A stretch of 64,000 bases of DNA. It comes from Bacillus zhangzhouensis. Lineage in GTDB: Bacteria > Bacillota > Bacilli > Bacillales > Bacillaceae. Of the stretch, positions 1 through 9,198 are shown one piece after another. The position numbers were made by a program, and so were the translations under genes. Below the pieces are notes generated by a model. It was not told the DNA's origin. It made no database searches and saw only the letters and a program-made list of their open reading frames with translations. Location: assembly GCF_000715205.1 (NCBI RefSeq), contig NZ_JOTP01000003.1, forward strand, positions 186,001 to 250,000, in the 5' to 3' direction. How positions within the stretch are numbered: the first letter of the stretch is position 1; each line of letters opens with the position of its first letter.

Positions 1-276
1 GCAAAGGATCAATCAAAAGCTGAGTCTAAAACAAAGAAAGAATCAACAACGAATAAGAAAAATGAAGTCACCAAAGAAGGCACATATGTCGGTTTGGCTG
101 ATGGACATACAATTGCTGTCAACATTGATGGAAAAGAAGTAGCTATTCAATTCGGAAATACATTTTCTAAACAAGTAAACAGCTTAAAAGAAGAATCAAA
201 AGTGAAAGTAACCTATACAAAAGATGCGAACGGAACACTCAGACTTAAAACAATCGAATCCGTAAAGGCAAAATAA
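1..276 (+). CDS. 3' end of an unidentified gene
   Basis: Open reading frame entering from the left edge; only the last 91 residues are present. The visible part has a charged Lys/Ser/Thr/Glu-rich linker (residues 1-27) followed by a compact beta-rich stretch of about 60 residues, beginning GTYVGLADGHTI and ending in a Lys-rich tail. The linker-plus-small-domain layout resembles the tail of a secreted or wall-associated protein, but I do not recognise the family. In B. subtilis the lytABC autolysin genes lie upstream of tuaA; this end does not look like LytC. A strong terminator follows the stop, so it is not co-transcribed with tuaA. Confidence 0.7.
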   Translation, partial: AKDQSKAESKTKKESTTNKKNEVTKEGTYVGLADGHTIAVNIDGKEVAIQFGNTFSKQVNSLKEESKVKVTYTKDANGTLRLKTIESVKAK

Positions 277-289
277 AGAAAAGACCCGT

Positions 290-317
290 AGACCCGCAGA
301 TTTGCGGGTCTTTTTTA
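290..317 (+). terminator. Rho-independent terminator after the left-edge gene
   Basis: Nine-base-pair stem AGACCCGCA / TGCGGGTCT with a four-base loop, followed by a run of six T. Confidence 0.9.
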
Positions 318-354
318 CGTTTAAAAGGGCATAACTTGATATAAGTGCACATTC

Positions 355-417
355 TTAACACACTTTTACAAGACTTAACAGCCCATTTACATTTGCTTAA
401 TGTTGCTCTGCTAAACT
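355..417 (+). promoter_or_regulatory. PhoP box and -10 of the teichuronic acid operon
   Basis: Four TT(A/T)ACA repeats lie at 355-360 (TTAACA), 365-370 (TTTACA), 375-380 (TTAACA) and 386-391 (TTTACA), with periods of 10, 10 and 11 bases. A -10-like TAAACT is at 412-417, 20 bases after the last repeat. This is the known layout of class I PhoP-activated promoters in B. subtilis, where tuaA is a member of the Pho regulon. It predicts induction by phosphate starvation. Confidence 0.85.
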
Positions 418-475
418 GACTTTCATAGAACATCTCTTTACACAACAACTACTTTGAATGGTGAGGTGCAGGTCA

Positions 476-1135
476 GTGAGCGCAGAGAAAGCGATGAATC
501 TTTATAGAGAATATGAAGTGAGACGAAATCACTCTTTTGCCTTAACAGAACATATGGTTCGTTATTTATTTGCAAAACGTTTCATAGATTTAGTGTTCTC
601 GTTCATCGGATTGATTTTGAGTACGCCAATCATTTTGCTGTTTGCCCTTTTGATTAAGTTAGAAACACCGGGGCCAGCCTTTTATATGCAGGAAAGGGTC
701 GGGAAAGACGGTGTTTACTTTCAATTATGGAAGCTCAGATCGATGAGAACCGATGCAGAGAGCGGAGGAGCGAAATGGGCACAAAAAAACGACCCGCGTA
801 TCACCAAAGTGGGGGCATTCATCCGTAAAACAAGAATTGATGAACTACCACAATTTATCAACGTGTTAAAAGGAGAAATGAGTATCGTAGGTCCGCGGCC
901 GGAAAGACCGATGTTTACCGCAGAATTTAATCGCACGATTCCAGGCTTTACAAAAAGGCTGACGGTGAAGCCGGGGCTGACAGGTCTTGCTCAAGTAAAT
1001 GGAGGATATGAAATGAGTCCAAGTGAAAAGTTATCACACGACTTACAGTATATTCAAAACTTGACATTTTCTCTCGACACGCAGATTATGGTAAAAACGT
1101 TAAAAGTCATTATGACTGGTGACGGAGCCAGATAA
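476..1135 (+). CDS. tuaA: TuaA, undecaprenyl-phosphate sugar-1-phosphate transferase
   Basis: Bacterial sugar transferase of the WbaP/PglC type (219 residues). It should start teichuronic acid synthesis by moving a sugar-1-phosphate from a UDP-sugar to undecaprenyl phosphate at the inner membrane face. Visible marks are one hydrophobic membrane segment (about residues 38-60), the RIDELPQ motif and SIVGPRPE. I chose GTG at 476 because GAGGTG lies 7 bases upstream; an in-frame ATG at 458 has no good ribosome site. First gene of the tua operon behind the PhoP box; tuaB follows after 18 bases. Confidence 0.9.
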   Translation: MSAEKAMNLYREYEVRRNHSFALTEHMVRYLFAKRFIDLVFSFIGLILSTPIILLFALLIKLETPGPAFYMQERVGKDGVYFQLWKLRSMRTDAESGGAKWAQKNDPRITKVGAFIRKTRIDELPQFINVLKGEMSIVGPRPERPMFTAEFNRTIPGFTKRLTVKPGLTGLAQVNGGYEMSPSEKLSHDLQYIQNLTFSLDTQIMVKTLKVIMTGDGAR

Positions 1136-1153
1136 GTAAAGTAGGGAAGAGAA

Positions 1154-2605
1154 ATGGCAAGTATGAAAAATCGCATGCTAGGCGGGGCAAAATGGACAAG
1201 CTTGTCCGCATTAATCATTACCATCATCCAAATTGCACAGTTCGCCTTTTTAGGGAACGTGATGTCACTTAAAGAGTTTGGGCTCGTTGGCATGATCACA
1301 ACTGTCACAATATTTACGCAGATTTTACTTGATCTAGGCATCGGTGCAGCGATCATTCAAAAGGAACAAACGACGGAACGTCAATTATCTACATTATATT
1401 GGATCAACTTGCTCACCGGTCTTATCTTGTTTTGTTTACTTATCCTTGCAAGCCCAATGATTGCCGCCTTTTATGCCCGGCCAGAGCTAGAGGGTCTGCT
1501 CAAACTATTATCGATCATGTTTCTCATTGCGCCAATTGGCCAGCAATACCAATATATGATGCAAAAAGACTTAGCTTTTAAAACATTAAGTACCATTGAA
1601 GCCATTGCGACCATCATATCGCTGCTCGTTTTACTCGCTTTCGCTTTTTTCATCAATCCGATTGTTGCCTATGTCATCTCTCAAGTGCTGCTGCAATCTG
1701 GAAAAGGTCTATTGTATGCAGCAGCTTATTGGAAGAAGTGGCGTCCAGCACCAGTCTTTGCATTAGGGGAAGTGAAAGAATTTTTCTCATTCGGCGCCTT
1801 CCAGCTGGCATCCAGGCTGGTCAATCGAGCAGGATCGAACATTGACATGATCTTAATCGGCCGGTTTCTTGGAGCAGAGGCGTTAGGTATTTACAGCTTG
1901 GCTTATCAAATTGTGACGATCCCCGTGCTGAAAATTAATCCGATTGTGACGAGAGTGGCTTTCCCTGTTTTCGCAAAAAGTCAGCGTGATCACTCCATGC
2001 TGCGCGAGGGCTTCCTAAGTATGACGAATATGCTCGCCTTGATTAGTTTTCCGTTATTAATCGGCCTTGCTGCCGTATCAGATAGCTTTATAGAAGTTGT
2101 GTTTGGAGAGAAATGGCTAGTGGCAGTTCCAGTTCTCAATATTTTGTGCATAGTTGGACTACTGCGTGTGCTCATGAACCCAAACGGTTCAATACTCCTT
2201 GCAAAGGGGAGAGCGGACTTAGCCTTTTATTGGGATACGGGGATGCTCATCGTATATGGATGTGCGTTATATGCAGGAGTCAGCACAGGTAGTCTGTTGA
2301 CGGTGGCTTGGATTTACTCAGGTGTCAGCCTGCTGAATTTCATTGTTGGCAGATGGCTCATGGTCTATGTCATTCAGCTTGATATGAAGGTGTATTTAAG
2401 ATCACTCGGAAAGCCTGCGGTTATGACGCTATTGATGGCCGCCTGTGCGGTCGCTTTCCATCAAGGGATGAAGCTGACGTCAGCAGATATTTCGCTTCAA
2501 TTACTACTGACTGTTTGTTTAAGTGCTGCTTTGTATGGCCTGCTGCTCGTTAAAATGTATCCACAGATTGCAGGTAAATTATTGAGAAGAGGTCGTTCAT
2601 CATGA
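1154..2605 (+). CDS. tuaB: TuaB, teichuronic acid repeat-unit flippase
   Basis: Polytopic membrane protein (483 residues) of the MOP/polysaccharide-synthase (Wzx-like) family with about 12-14 hydrophobic segments along the whole length. It probably moves lipid-linked teichuronic acid units across the membrane. Conserved family features include the N-terminal GGAKWTSLSA region and a NRAGSNIDMILIGRFLG segment in the middle. Its stop overlaps the tuaC start by four bases, suggesting translational coupling. Confidence 0.9.
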   Translation: MASMKNRMLGGAKWTSLSALIITIIQIAQFAFLGNVMSLKEFGLVGMITTVTIFTQILLDLGIGAAIIQKEQTTERQLSTLYWINLLTGLILFCLLILASPMIAAFYARPELEGLLKLLSIMFLIAPIGQQYQYMMQKDLAFKTLSTIEAIATIISLLVLLAFAFFINPIVAYVISQVLLQSGKGLLYAAAYWKKWRPAPVFALGEVKEFFSFGAFQLASRLVNRAGSNIDMILIGRFLGAEALGIYSLAYQIVTIPVLKINPIVTRVAFPVFAKSQRDHSMLREGFLSMTNMLALISFPLLIGLAAVSDSFIEVVFGEKWLVAVPVLNILCIVGLLRVLMNPNGSILLAKGRADLAFYWDTGMLIVYGCALYAGVSTGSLLTVAWIYSGVSLLNFIVGRWLMVYVIQLDMKVYLRSLGKPAVMTLLMAACAVAFHQGMKLTSADISLQLLLTVCLSAALYGLLLVKMYPQIAGKLLRRGRSS

Positions 2606-3819
2606 AGGTGCTATGGCTGACAAGTGTATATCCTAGTGAAAAACATCCGAGTGAGGGTGTCTTTCACGAAACACAAGTGCAGGAGCTGATCAAACAAGGA
2701 ATTGAAGTGACTGTCATTTGTCCCAATCCAGTGAATCCGCCCATCTTGCGGATGCTCAAGACATCCTATCGGCAGAAACGAGATATTCCCGAACAGGAAG
2801 TGCGGTGTGGAGTGACAGTTTACAGGCCGCCCTATACAGCGTTACCTGGGCAGCTGAAATGGGCACAGCCGAGTAAACGAATAGCGGCTTCTGTTCTGCG
2901 CGCAATGAAGCATCATCAGCTGTCACCAGATTTTATCCATGCGCACTTTGCCATGCCGTCTGGCGGAGCGGCGGCTGTGATCCAAAAAGAAGTGCATATC
3001 CCTTATCTTTTGACCTTACACGGTAGTGATGTGAACGTGTATCCGAGCTATAGCAAAGGGGCTTTCACAGCCTTTGAAACAGCGGTGAAACAGGCATCTG
3101 CTGTGCTGACAGTGAGTGAGGAGCTGGCTAAAAAGACAAATGACATGACAAAGGTGGAAGCGCAATTTCTCCCGCTCGGTATTCCGCTCAAGTCATTTTC
3201 TAAAACGGATAGAGAGCAAGAAGACATCAGAAAGCAGTTAGGTTTACCGCTTCACGAAAAGCTTGTTGTCTTCGTAGGTCGCTTAGTGAAAGAGAAAGGC
3301 TTACTTGAATTAGCTGATGCTGTCAGTGGGATGGATGGGGTGAAAGGGATCTTTGTCGGAAAGGGTCCCCTGGCAAAGGAGCTGACCGAACGGGCTGGGG
3401 AATCAATTTTACTCCCAGGGCAGGTGCCAAATGATCAGGTGAAAGACTACTTAATGGCAGCTGATCTGTTTGCACTTCCTTCCTATAGTGAAGGAATGCC
3501 GACCGTCGTTCTTGAGGCGCTCGCTTTAAAAGTACCTGTCATTGCGACACGAGCTGGTGGTCTTCCATCATTATTTTCTACCTATCAACACCTGCTCGTT
3601 GAACCACGTTCAACGAGTCAGCTAAAAGAGGCCATTCACGCCTACCTATATGAAAACAAATGGAATGAGAAAGTGAAGAACGATCTTCATGAAATTGTTC
3701 ATACAGAATATTCATCAACCAATAATGCGAAGTATCTCATTCAGCAATATGAAAAGGTGCTCAATCAATCAATCAATCAACATCCATCGTTTAAACAGGA
3801 TGAAATGTGCAAAGAATGA
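2602..3819 (+). CDS. tuaC: TuaC, teichuronic acid glycosyltransferase (GT4 fold)
   Basis: GT-B fold glycosyltransferase of 405 residues. The N-terminal acceptor domain holds THGSDVNVYPSYS-like residues; the C-terminal donor domain has FVGRLVKEKG and the E-x7-E type signature PSYSEGMPTVVLEALA. It should add a sugar to the lipid-linked teichuronic acid unit on the cytoplasmic face. The last 20 residues are encoded across five TCAA tandem repeats (3761-3780), and the spacer after the stop has three GATA repeats. Starts by ATGA overlap with tuaB. Confidence 0.88.
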   Translation: MKVLWLTSVYPSEKHPSEGVFHETQVQELIKQGIEVTVICPNPVNPPILRMLKTSYRQKRDIPEQEVRCGVTVYRPPYTALPGQLKWAQPSKRIAASVLRAMKHHQLSPDFIHAHFAMPSGGAAAVIQKEVHIPYLLTLHGSDVNVYPSYSKGAFTAFETAVKQASAVLTVSEELAKKTNDMTKVEAQFLPLGIPLKSFSKTDREQEDIRKQLGLPLHEKLVVFVGRLVKEKGLLELADAVSGMDGVKGIFVGKGPLAKELTERAGESILLPGQVPNDQVKDYLMAADLFALPSYSEGMPTVVLEALALKVPVIATRAGGLPSLFSTYQHLLVEPRSTSQLKEAIHAYLYENKWNEKVKNDLHEIVHTEYSSTNNAKYLIQQYEKVLNQSINQHPSFKQDEMCKE

Positions 3820-3873
3820 TAGATAGATAAACATCTTGAAACGGACAATATGCTTTTACTGAGAGGATGAAAC

Positions 3874-5211
3874 ATGTTGAAGAAAATTGCTGTGATTGGA
3901 ACAGGATATGTCGGTTTAGTATCGGGTACTTGTTTTGCTGATATCGGAAATCGCGTCATCTGCTGTGACATCGATGAATCAAAAATCAACAGCTTAAAAA
4001 GTGGTGTCGTTCCCATTTATGAACCGGGTTTAAAGGAATTGATTGAAAAAAATACAGAAGAAGGAAGACTGTGTTTTACAACCAATATTCCTGCCGCGAT
4101 CCGGGAATCAGAGATTATCTATATTGCCGTAGGGACACCGATGACACCTCAGGGGGAAGCAGATTTAACTTTCGTGAAAGCCGTCGCTCAAACGATCGGT
4201 GAACACCTGAATGGCTATAAAGTCATCGTCAATAAAAGCACCGTACCAGTTGGAACTGGCCGCCTTGTTCACGCCATTGTCGAAAAGGCGTCACGCAGTA
4301 AATATCCTTTTGACGTCGTATCCAATCCAGAGTTCCTTCGAGAAGGCTCTGCGATTCAAGACACGATGAATATGGAGCGAGCGGTGATTGGCTCAACAAG
4401 CACCCATGCATCGACCATCATCAAAAAATTGCATGATCCGTTTCAAACAGAGGTTGTAGAGACCAACTTAGAAAGTGCAGAAATGATTAAGTATGCTGCA
4501 AATGCCATGCTCGCCACAAAAATCTCATTCATTAATGACATTGCGAATATTTGCGAGCGGGTTGGCGCTGACGTCGAAAAAGTCAGTGAAGGAGTAGGAT
4601 TAGACAGCCGAATTGGGCATAAATTTTTAAAAGCAGGCATTGGATTTGGGGGATCGTGTTTCCCAAAAGATACGATGGCTTTACTCAAAATTGCCGAAAC
4701 AGCTGGCTATCGATTTAAGCTGATCGAATCTGTGATTGAAACGAACAACAACCAAAGAGCCCACCTTGTCAGTAAGCTCATGAGTGTATTCGGTGATATT
4801 AAAGGAAAAACCATTTCTGTCTTAGGTCTCGCATTTAAACCGAACACAAATGATATGCGTTCTGCACCGGCTTTAGATATTATCCCGATGCTCAGAGAAC
4901 TTGGTGCTTTTGTGAAAGCCTATGATCCGATTGCTTCTGTGGAAGCAGAAAGAGAGCTTGGCCCACAGGCAGTCTTCAGCAACGATCTCTATGAAACAGT
5001 GAAAGATACAGATGCTTGTCTCATCCTAACAGAATGGGATGACGTGCAGAAGATGGATAAGGAACAGATCAAGCAGCTGCTTCGTTCACCAATTTTAATT
5101 GATGGAAGGAATTTGTTTGATCCAGCAGAAATGAAAGAGAGAGGATTTATTTACCAGTCTATCGGCCGCCCAGGCGTATGGGAAACAGAATTGGTATCGA
5201 AGGCACAATAA
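3874..5211 (+). CDS. tuaD: TuaD, UDP-glucose 6-dehydrogenase
   Basis: Makes UDP-glucuronic acid from UDP-glucose with two NAD+; glucuronate is the anionic sugar of teichuronic acid. The 445 residues show the NAD-binding GTGYVGLVSG at the N terminus, the TPMTPQGEAD segment, and the catalytic cysteine in GFGGSCFPKD. Full length for the family. The RBS GAGAGGATGAAAC precedes ATG 3874. An epimerase gene follows after only 14 bases. Confidence 0.95.
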   Translation: MLKKIAVIGTGYVGLVSGTCFADIGNRVICCDIDESKINSLKSGVVPIYEPGLKELIEKNTEEGRLCFTTNIPAAIRESEIIYIAVGTPMTPQGEADLTFVKAVAQTIGEHLNGYKVIVNKSTVPVGTGRLVHAIVEKASRSKYPFDVVSNPEFLREGSAIQDTMNMERAVIGSTSTHASTIIKKLHDPFQTEVVETNLESAEMIKYAANAMLATKISFINDIANICERVGADVEKVSEGVGLDSRIGHKFLKAGIGFGGSCFPKDTMALLKIAETAGYRFKLIESVIETNNNQRAHLVSKLMSVFGDIKGKTISVLGLAFKPNTNDMRSAPALDIIPMLRELGAFVKAYDPIASVEAERELGPQAVFSNDLYETVKDTDACLILTEWDDVQKMDKEQIKQLLRSPILIDGRNLFDPAEMKERGFIYQSIGRPGVWETELVSKAQ

Positions 5212-5225
5212 TAGGGGGAGCTTGG

Positions 5226-6155
5226 ATGAAGAAAGTATTGGTTACTGGGGGAAGCGGATTTATTGGGTCACATACGGTAGAGGCTTTATTAGAAAAAGGC
5301 TATGAGCCCATCGTTCTTGATAACTTTTCAACTGGATCTCGGGAAAATATTGCACATCTTTCCGTTCAATGCATTGAGGCAGATGTCACAAAGATAGAAA
5401 CGGTTGATTTGATCAAACAAATGGCACCGGATTATATCATTCACCTTGCAGCACAAGTGAGTGTAGCCGTTTCGGTTCAAAATTTCGTTTATGACGAAGA
5501 GGTCAATATTAAAGGATCGCTTCACGTCATGAAAGCAGCGGCTGAAGCTGGGGTGAAAAAAGTGGTGTTTGCCTCTTCAGCTGCTGTCTATGGAGACCCG
5601 GTTTATCTGCCAGTGGACACCGCTCACCGGCTACAGCCTGGTTCACCTTATGGCTTAGCGAAGCTCACAGTAGAGCGATACTTAGAATTGTCAAAATCAC
5701 TCTATGATGTGGACTATTGTATTCTGCGATACAGCAATGTATATGGTCCGCGCCAAGATGCACTTGGCGAAGGCGGGGTTGTCTCTATTTTCTCTGATAA
5801 GCTTGCAAAGAATGAAGCGCCTTTTATCTTTGGAGACGGGGAGCAAACCAGAGATTTTATCTATGTAGGGGATCTAGCAGCAGCGAATGTCGCGGCTTTA
5901 ACAGCCCAATCAAACGTTTGTTTAAATATCTCGTGTGGTGATTCCATCACTGTGAATGAGCTATTTCAAACGATGAAGCGAGTGACGAGATCACATCTTG
6001 AACCGATTTATAAGCCGCAGCGTGCAGGAGATATCGTGCATAGTACATTGGCGAATGAGGAAACGAAACAAGTCTTAGCATGGGAGCCTGTCGTGACTTT
6101 ACAGGAAGGTTTGGCTCGTACCATTTCCTACTATCAACAGGAAGTAAAGGCTTAA
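5226..6155 (+). CDS. Nucleotide-sugar epimerase inserted in the tua operon
   Basis: Extended short-chain dehydrogenase/reductase of 309 residues: NAD-binding GGSGFIGSH at residues 8-16, SSAAVYG with the catalytic Ser, and the YGLAK (YxxxK) pair. This is the GalE/UDP-glucuronate-epimerase group. B. subtilis tuaABCDEFGH has no epimerase. Lying directly after UDP-glucose dehydrogenase, it could convert UDP-GlcA to UDP-GalA, or UDP-GlcNAc to UDP-GalNAc for a GlcA-GalNAc polymer; sequence alone does not decide. Start ATG 5226 has RBS GGGGGAG; an upstream in-frame ATG at 5178 lies inside tuaD. Confidence 0.85.
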   Translation: MKKVLVTGGSGFIGSHTVEALLEKGYEPIVLDNFSTGSRENIAHLSVQCIEADVTKIETVDLIKQMAPDYIIHLAAQVSVAVSVQNFVYDEEVNIKGSLHVMKAAAEAGVKKVVFASSAAVYGDPVYLPVDTAHRLQPGSPYGLAKLTVERYLELSKSLYDVDYCILRYSNVYGPRQDALGEGGVVSIFSDKLAKNEAPFIFGDGEQTRDFIYVGDLAAANVAALTAQSNVCLNISCGDSITVNELFQTMKRVTRSHLEPIYKPQRAGDIVHSTLANEETKQVLAWEPVVTLQEGLARTISYYQQEVKA

Positions 6156-6194
6156 TCCCTCAAATCGGATGGATGGCTTAGGAGGAAAATGGGT

Positions 6195-7652
6195 ATGAGT
6201 GTGAAACAAACAGCATGGCAAATCATGATCGGATGTATTTTGTTTGCAGCAGGGATAGGGCTTGTACAAATGGCATCCGCGCAGCCCGTTGGGTTAAAGA
6301 AGATGGTGGCAATCCCGGTTCTGCTTGTGGTACTCACTGCAGCTCTCGTGTTGATGAAGCTATACATGAATGGTGAGCAAGTATTCATGGCAGCCATCTA
6401 CCTTTTCATTGCATTGACCTTTCTCAATAACGCTTTCTTTTCTATTAGTGTCGGGTTCTTTAGTCTTTTCCTCTACCGTATCATGCTCATTGCCGTCTTT
6501 GCTTTATTGATATGGCGGATGAGAGATAAGGGGACGTACATATTGCAGTGGCAGCAGATTCGTGTAAAAGGCATTCTCGGCTTTTTTGCTGCATGGTTTC
6601 TTTATGGGCTCATCTCACTGCTTTGGGCTCATTCGGTTACAGACGGTCTGAAATATATGTCTCTGCTTGCGATGGGAATCGGGTTTGTCTTTCTTGTGGT
6701 CATGTACATTCAGCGAATGGATCAGATAGTGACCTTTTATAGTATTTGGCTTGTCATGACCGGATTTGTGATGGGGATCGGGTTCTATAATCACTTTACT
6801 TTGAACCATTTACCAAACACATCATTGTATCTTGGGCCAGCGTATAAACAGCACTATCCTACCTCTGTCTTTTTTAATCAAAATGACTTTGCGACGTTTT
6901 TATCTATTAGCTTTTTCTTATATGTGGCGTGCATGCGTCAAATGAAAAATGGTTATATCAAAGCGTTTGGATTACTAGGCGCAATCTCAGCTCTGTATCT
7001 CATTTTGTTAACAGAATCCCGCGCCAGCTTGCTTGGCATATTTGCGGGAGTGGCTATTTATGTGTGGCTGCTGATGCCGCGTTTTCTAAAAAAGTGGTCA
7101 CTTATCGCTGCAGGTGGACTTGGTGTCATCTGTATCGTCATCTTTTCAGCCAAGATCTTTTCGGTCTTTTATGACTTGTTTCTCGCTTCTCAGGTCACGC
7201 ATTCTTTTAGTGAACCACTCCCGTCCAACATCGCTAGGGCGAATTTGATCAAAAATGCATGGCATTTCTTTACGAATTCATACGGCTTCGGGGTCGGAGC
7301 AGGTAATGTGTCTTACTACTTAGCCCACTTTTCAATCTTTGATACAGACCAAGTCGTTGAAGTGCACAATTGGCTGCTAGAGGTGATGACGAATTTTGGC
7401 TTTGCGGTCATGCTAGGTTACATCTCAGTGTACGCTTATCTCATGTTCACACTGTACAAACAATACCAATGGGCTGACACAAGATCAGCAAAAATGATCA
7501 TTGAAGGTCTGTTTGCTGCAATGCTGAGCTTTCTCGTCTCAAGTATCAGTCCTAGTTCCGTCTCGAATTTATATTTCCACTGGGTATTTTTGGGGCTGGT
7601 GATCGCAGCGGTTAATATCTTGAAAAACAAGCAACGTTTCAAGCCTTGGTAA
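6195..7652 (+). CDS. tuaE: TuaE, probable teichuronic acid polymerase
   Basis: Integral membrane protein (485 residues, about 11-12 hydrophobic helices) with an O-antigen ligase/Wzy-like architecture: a long loop with the FNQNDFATFLS and TESRASLLG motifs typical of Wzy_C proteins. It likely polymerises flipped repeat units outside the membrane. RBS AGGAGG at 6180-6185 fits ATG 6195 better (9 bases) than ATG 6189 (3 bases). Confidence 0.82.
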   Translation: MSVKQTAWQIMIGCILFAAGIGLVQMASAQPVGLKKMVAIPVLLVVLTAALVLMKLYMNGEQVFMAAIYLFIALTFLNNAFFSISVGFFSLFLYRIMLIAVFALLIWRMRDKGTYILQWQQIRVKGILGFFAAWFLYGLISLLWAHSVTDGLKYMSLLAMGIGFVFLVVMYIQRMDQIVTFYSIWLVMTGFVMGIGFYNHFTLNHLPNTSLYLGPAYKQHYPTSVFFNQNDFATFLSISFFLYVACMRQMKNGYIKAFGLLGAISALYLILLTESRASLLGIFAGVAIYVWLLMPRFLKKWSLIAAGGLGVICIVIFSAKIFSVFYDLFLASQVTHSFSEPLPSNIARANLIKNAWHFFTNSYGFGVGAGNVSYYLAHFSIFDTDQVVEVHNWLLEVMTNFGFAVMLGYISVYAYLMFTLYKQYQWADTRSAKMIIEGLFAAMLSFLVSSISPSSVSNLYFHWVFLGLVIAAVNILKNKQRFKPW

Positions 7653-7724
7653 ATCGTGTGTGGTGCTGAGCTTGTATGGCTACACTAGTGAAAAAGCAAA
7701 TACGTCAATGTTGGGAGAATGAAC

Positions 7725-8402
7725 ATGTCTGGTTTCATGTTAAGAATAGGGAAGAGAATCAAAAAGTATATCGTGTGGCTCGTGCTGCTGCCTGTCGTAT
7801 TAGGCGCTTTTGGTTTCTTTTTTGCCAAAGCATCAATAGAACAGTCCAGTTACACAGCCGCTGTTACCCTCACGCTTGGTAAATATGATGACGGGGTGTA
7901 TAACAATATGGCAGAAGTGACATCTCTATTAAAAAGCGATGCATTTCTAAATGAAGCACTCAGTGATGTAAAGGAAGAAGAAAGGCAGGATGTGAAAAAC
8001 CGCCTGATCCTTACCAACCAATCTGATACACAATTACAGCTGTCATTCACAGATGCCAATAAGGCTCGAGCTTTGGCTGTAGTGAAGCAGGTGTCAGATA
8101 CATTTCTAAAGCAAGACAAAGCACTATTTACAAAAAGGCAGCAGGTCATTGAAAGCAGGTTATCCGCTCTTGAAGACGAATCTGTCAGCAATGATTCCAA
8201 AGTGGATAAAGAACGATTCTTATATGAATTGGAGTCTACAAAGCTCGGAATGAAGCAGGCAAAGATTGTAGACCCGGCCCAAGTACTTGATGAAGGCAAT
8301 AAAGGCATGTCGGCGAAAAAACGGGCACTGCTCGGACTTGTCATTGGCTTTAGCATCTCGCTCATGTTTGTGGTGTTACCTGAAGTGTTCAAAGAATCTT
8401 AA
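7725..8402 (+). CDS. tuaF: TuaF, Wzz-like chain-length/assembly protein
   Basis: 225 residues with a transmembrane helix near each end (about 15-37 and 200-220) and a helical extracytoplasmic domain between, the polysaccharide co-polymerase (Wzz) layout. It probably controls polymer length together with TuaE. RBS GGGAGA at 7713-7718 favours ATG 7725 over ATG 7719. The same DNA has a 180-codon open frame on the opposite strand, which I consider a shadow. Confidence 0.8.
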   Translation: MSGFMLRIGKRIKKYIVWLVLLPVVLGAFGFFFAKASIEQSSYTAAVTLTLGKYDDGVYNNMAEVTSLLKSDAFLNEALSDVKEEERQDVKNRLILTNQSDTQLQLSFTDANKARALAVVKQVSDTFLKQDKALFTKRQQVIESRLSALEDESVSNDSKVDKERFLYELESTKLGMKQAKIVDPAQVLDEGNKGMSAKKRALLGLVIGFSISLMFVVLPEVFKES

Positions 8403-8426
8403 TGATGAACTGGAGATGAGTCTTAG

Positions 8427-9182
8427 GTGAACAATCAACCGTTAGTATCAATCATTACACCGGCGTATAATGCGGAACGTTATTTAACGGATACAGTTCA
8501 TTCCGTCCTTGCCCAAACCTATTCCAATTGGGAGCTGATCATTGCAGATGATTGTTCAACAGACGGGACAAGGAAGCGATTAGGGGAATTAAGTCAGGCG
8601 GACGACAGAATCAACGTCATTTATTTAGAGAAAAACGGGGGAGCCGCCATTGCGAGAAACACGGCCATCAAACAGGCAAAGGGGCGTTTTATCGCTTTTT
8701 TAGACAGCGATGATAAGTGGAAAGAGACAAAGCTCGAAAAGCAGGTAGACTTTATGCTGGCGAATGATTATGCCTTTACATTCACGGCGTATGACATCAT
8801 TGCAGAAAATGGAGAACCGTTACAAAAAACAGTCACTGCACCAGCTAGATTGAACTACAATGAAGCCTTGAAAAATACCATTATCGGCTGTTTGACGGTC
8901 ATGATCGATCTTCAGCAGGTGGGACATGTAGAAATGCCGAACATCCGTACAAGACAGGATTTAGCCACGTGGCTGTCTATTTTAAAAAGAGGATTTACAG
9001 CCTATGGCATGAGTGAGCCGCTCAGTGAATATCGCATCGTTGGAAACTCTATCTCGAGTAACAAGTGGAAAGCGGCGAAAAAAACGTGGTTTGTCTACAG
9101 AGAAATTGAGCAGCTTCATTTTGTCAAAGCGTCTTGGTGTTTTATGCACTATGCGACAAATGCTGTAAAGAAGCGCTTATAA
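8427..9182 (+). CDS. tuaG: TuaG, family 2 glycosyltransferase
   Basis: GT-A fold, family 2 glycosyltransferase of 251 residues. The N terminus shows VSIITPAYNAERYL, then ADDCSTDGT and the DXD-type AFLDSDDKW. It adds a sugar to the growing teichuronic acid unit in the cytoplasm. Starts with GTG; GGAG lies 11 bases upstream. Follows tuaF by 24 bases. Confidence 0.88.
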   Translation: MNNQPLVSIITPAYNAERYLTDTVHSVLAQTYSNWELIIADDCSTDGTRKRLGELSQADDRINVIYLEKNGGAAIARNTAIKQAKGRFIAFLDSDDKWKETKLEKQVDFMLANDYAFTFTAYDIIAENGEPLQKTVTAPARLNYNEALKNTIIGCLTVMIDLQQVGHVEMPNIRTRQDLATWLSILKRGFTAYGMSEPLSEYRIVGNSISSNKWKAAKKTWFVYREIEQLHFVKASWCFMHYATNAVKKRL

Positions 9183-9198
9183 ACAGAAGGGAAAAAAG

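Noticed and set aside
7850-8392. 180-codon open frame on the minus strand
   Set aside because: Lies wholly antisense to tuaF, Ser/Leu-rich composition typical of a reverse-strand shadow, no ribosome site or known motif.
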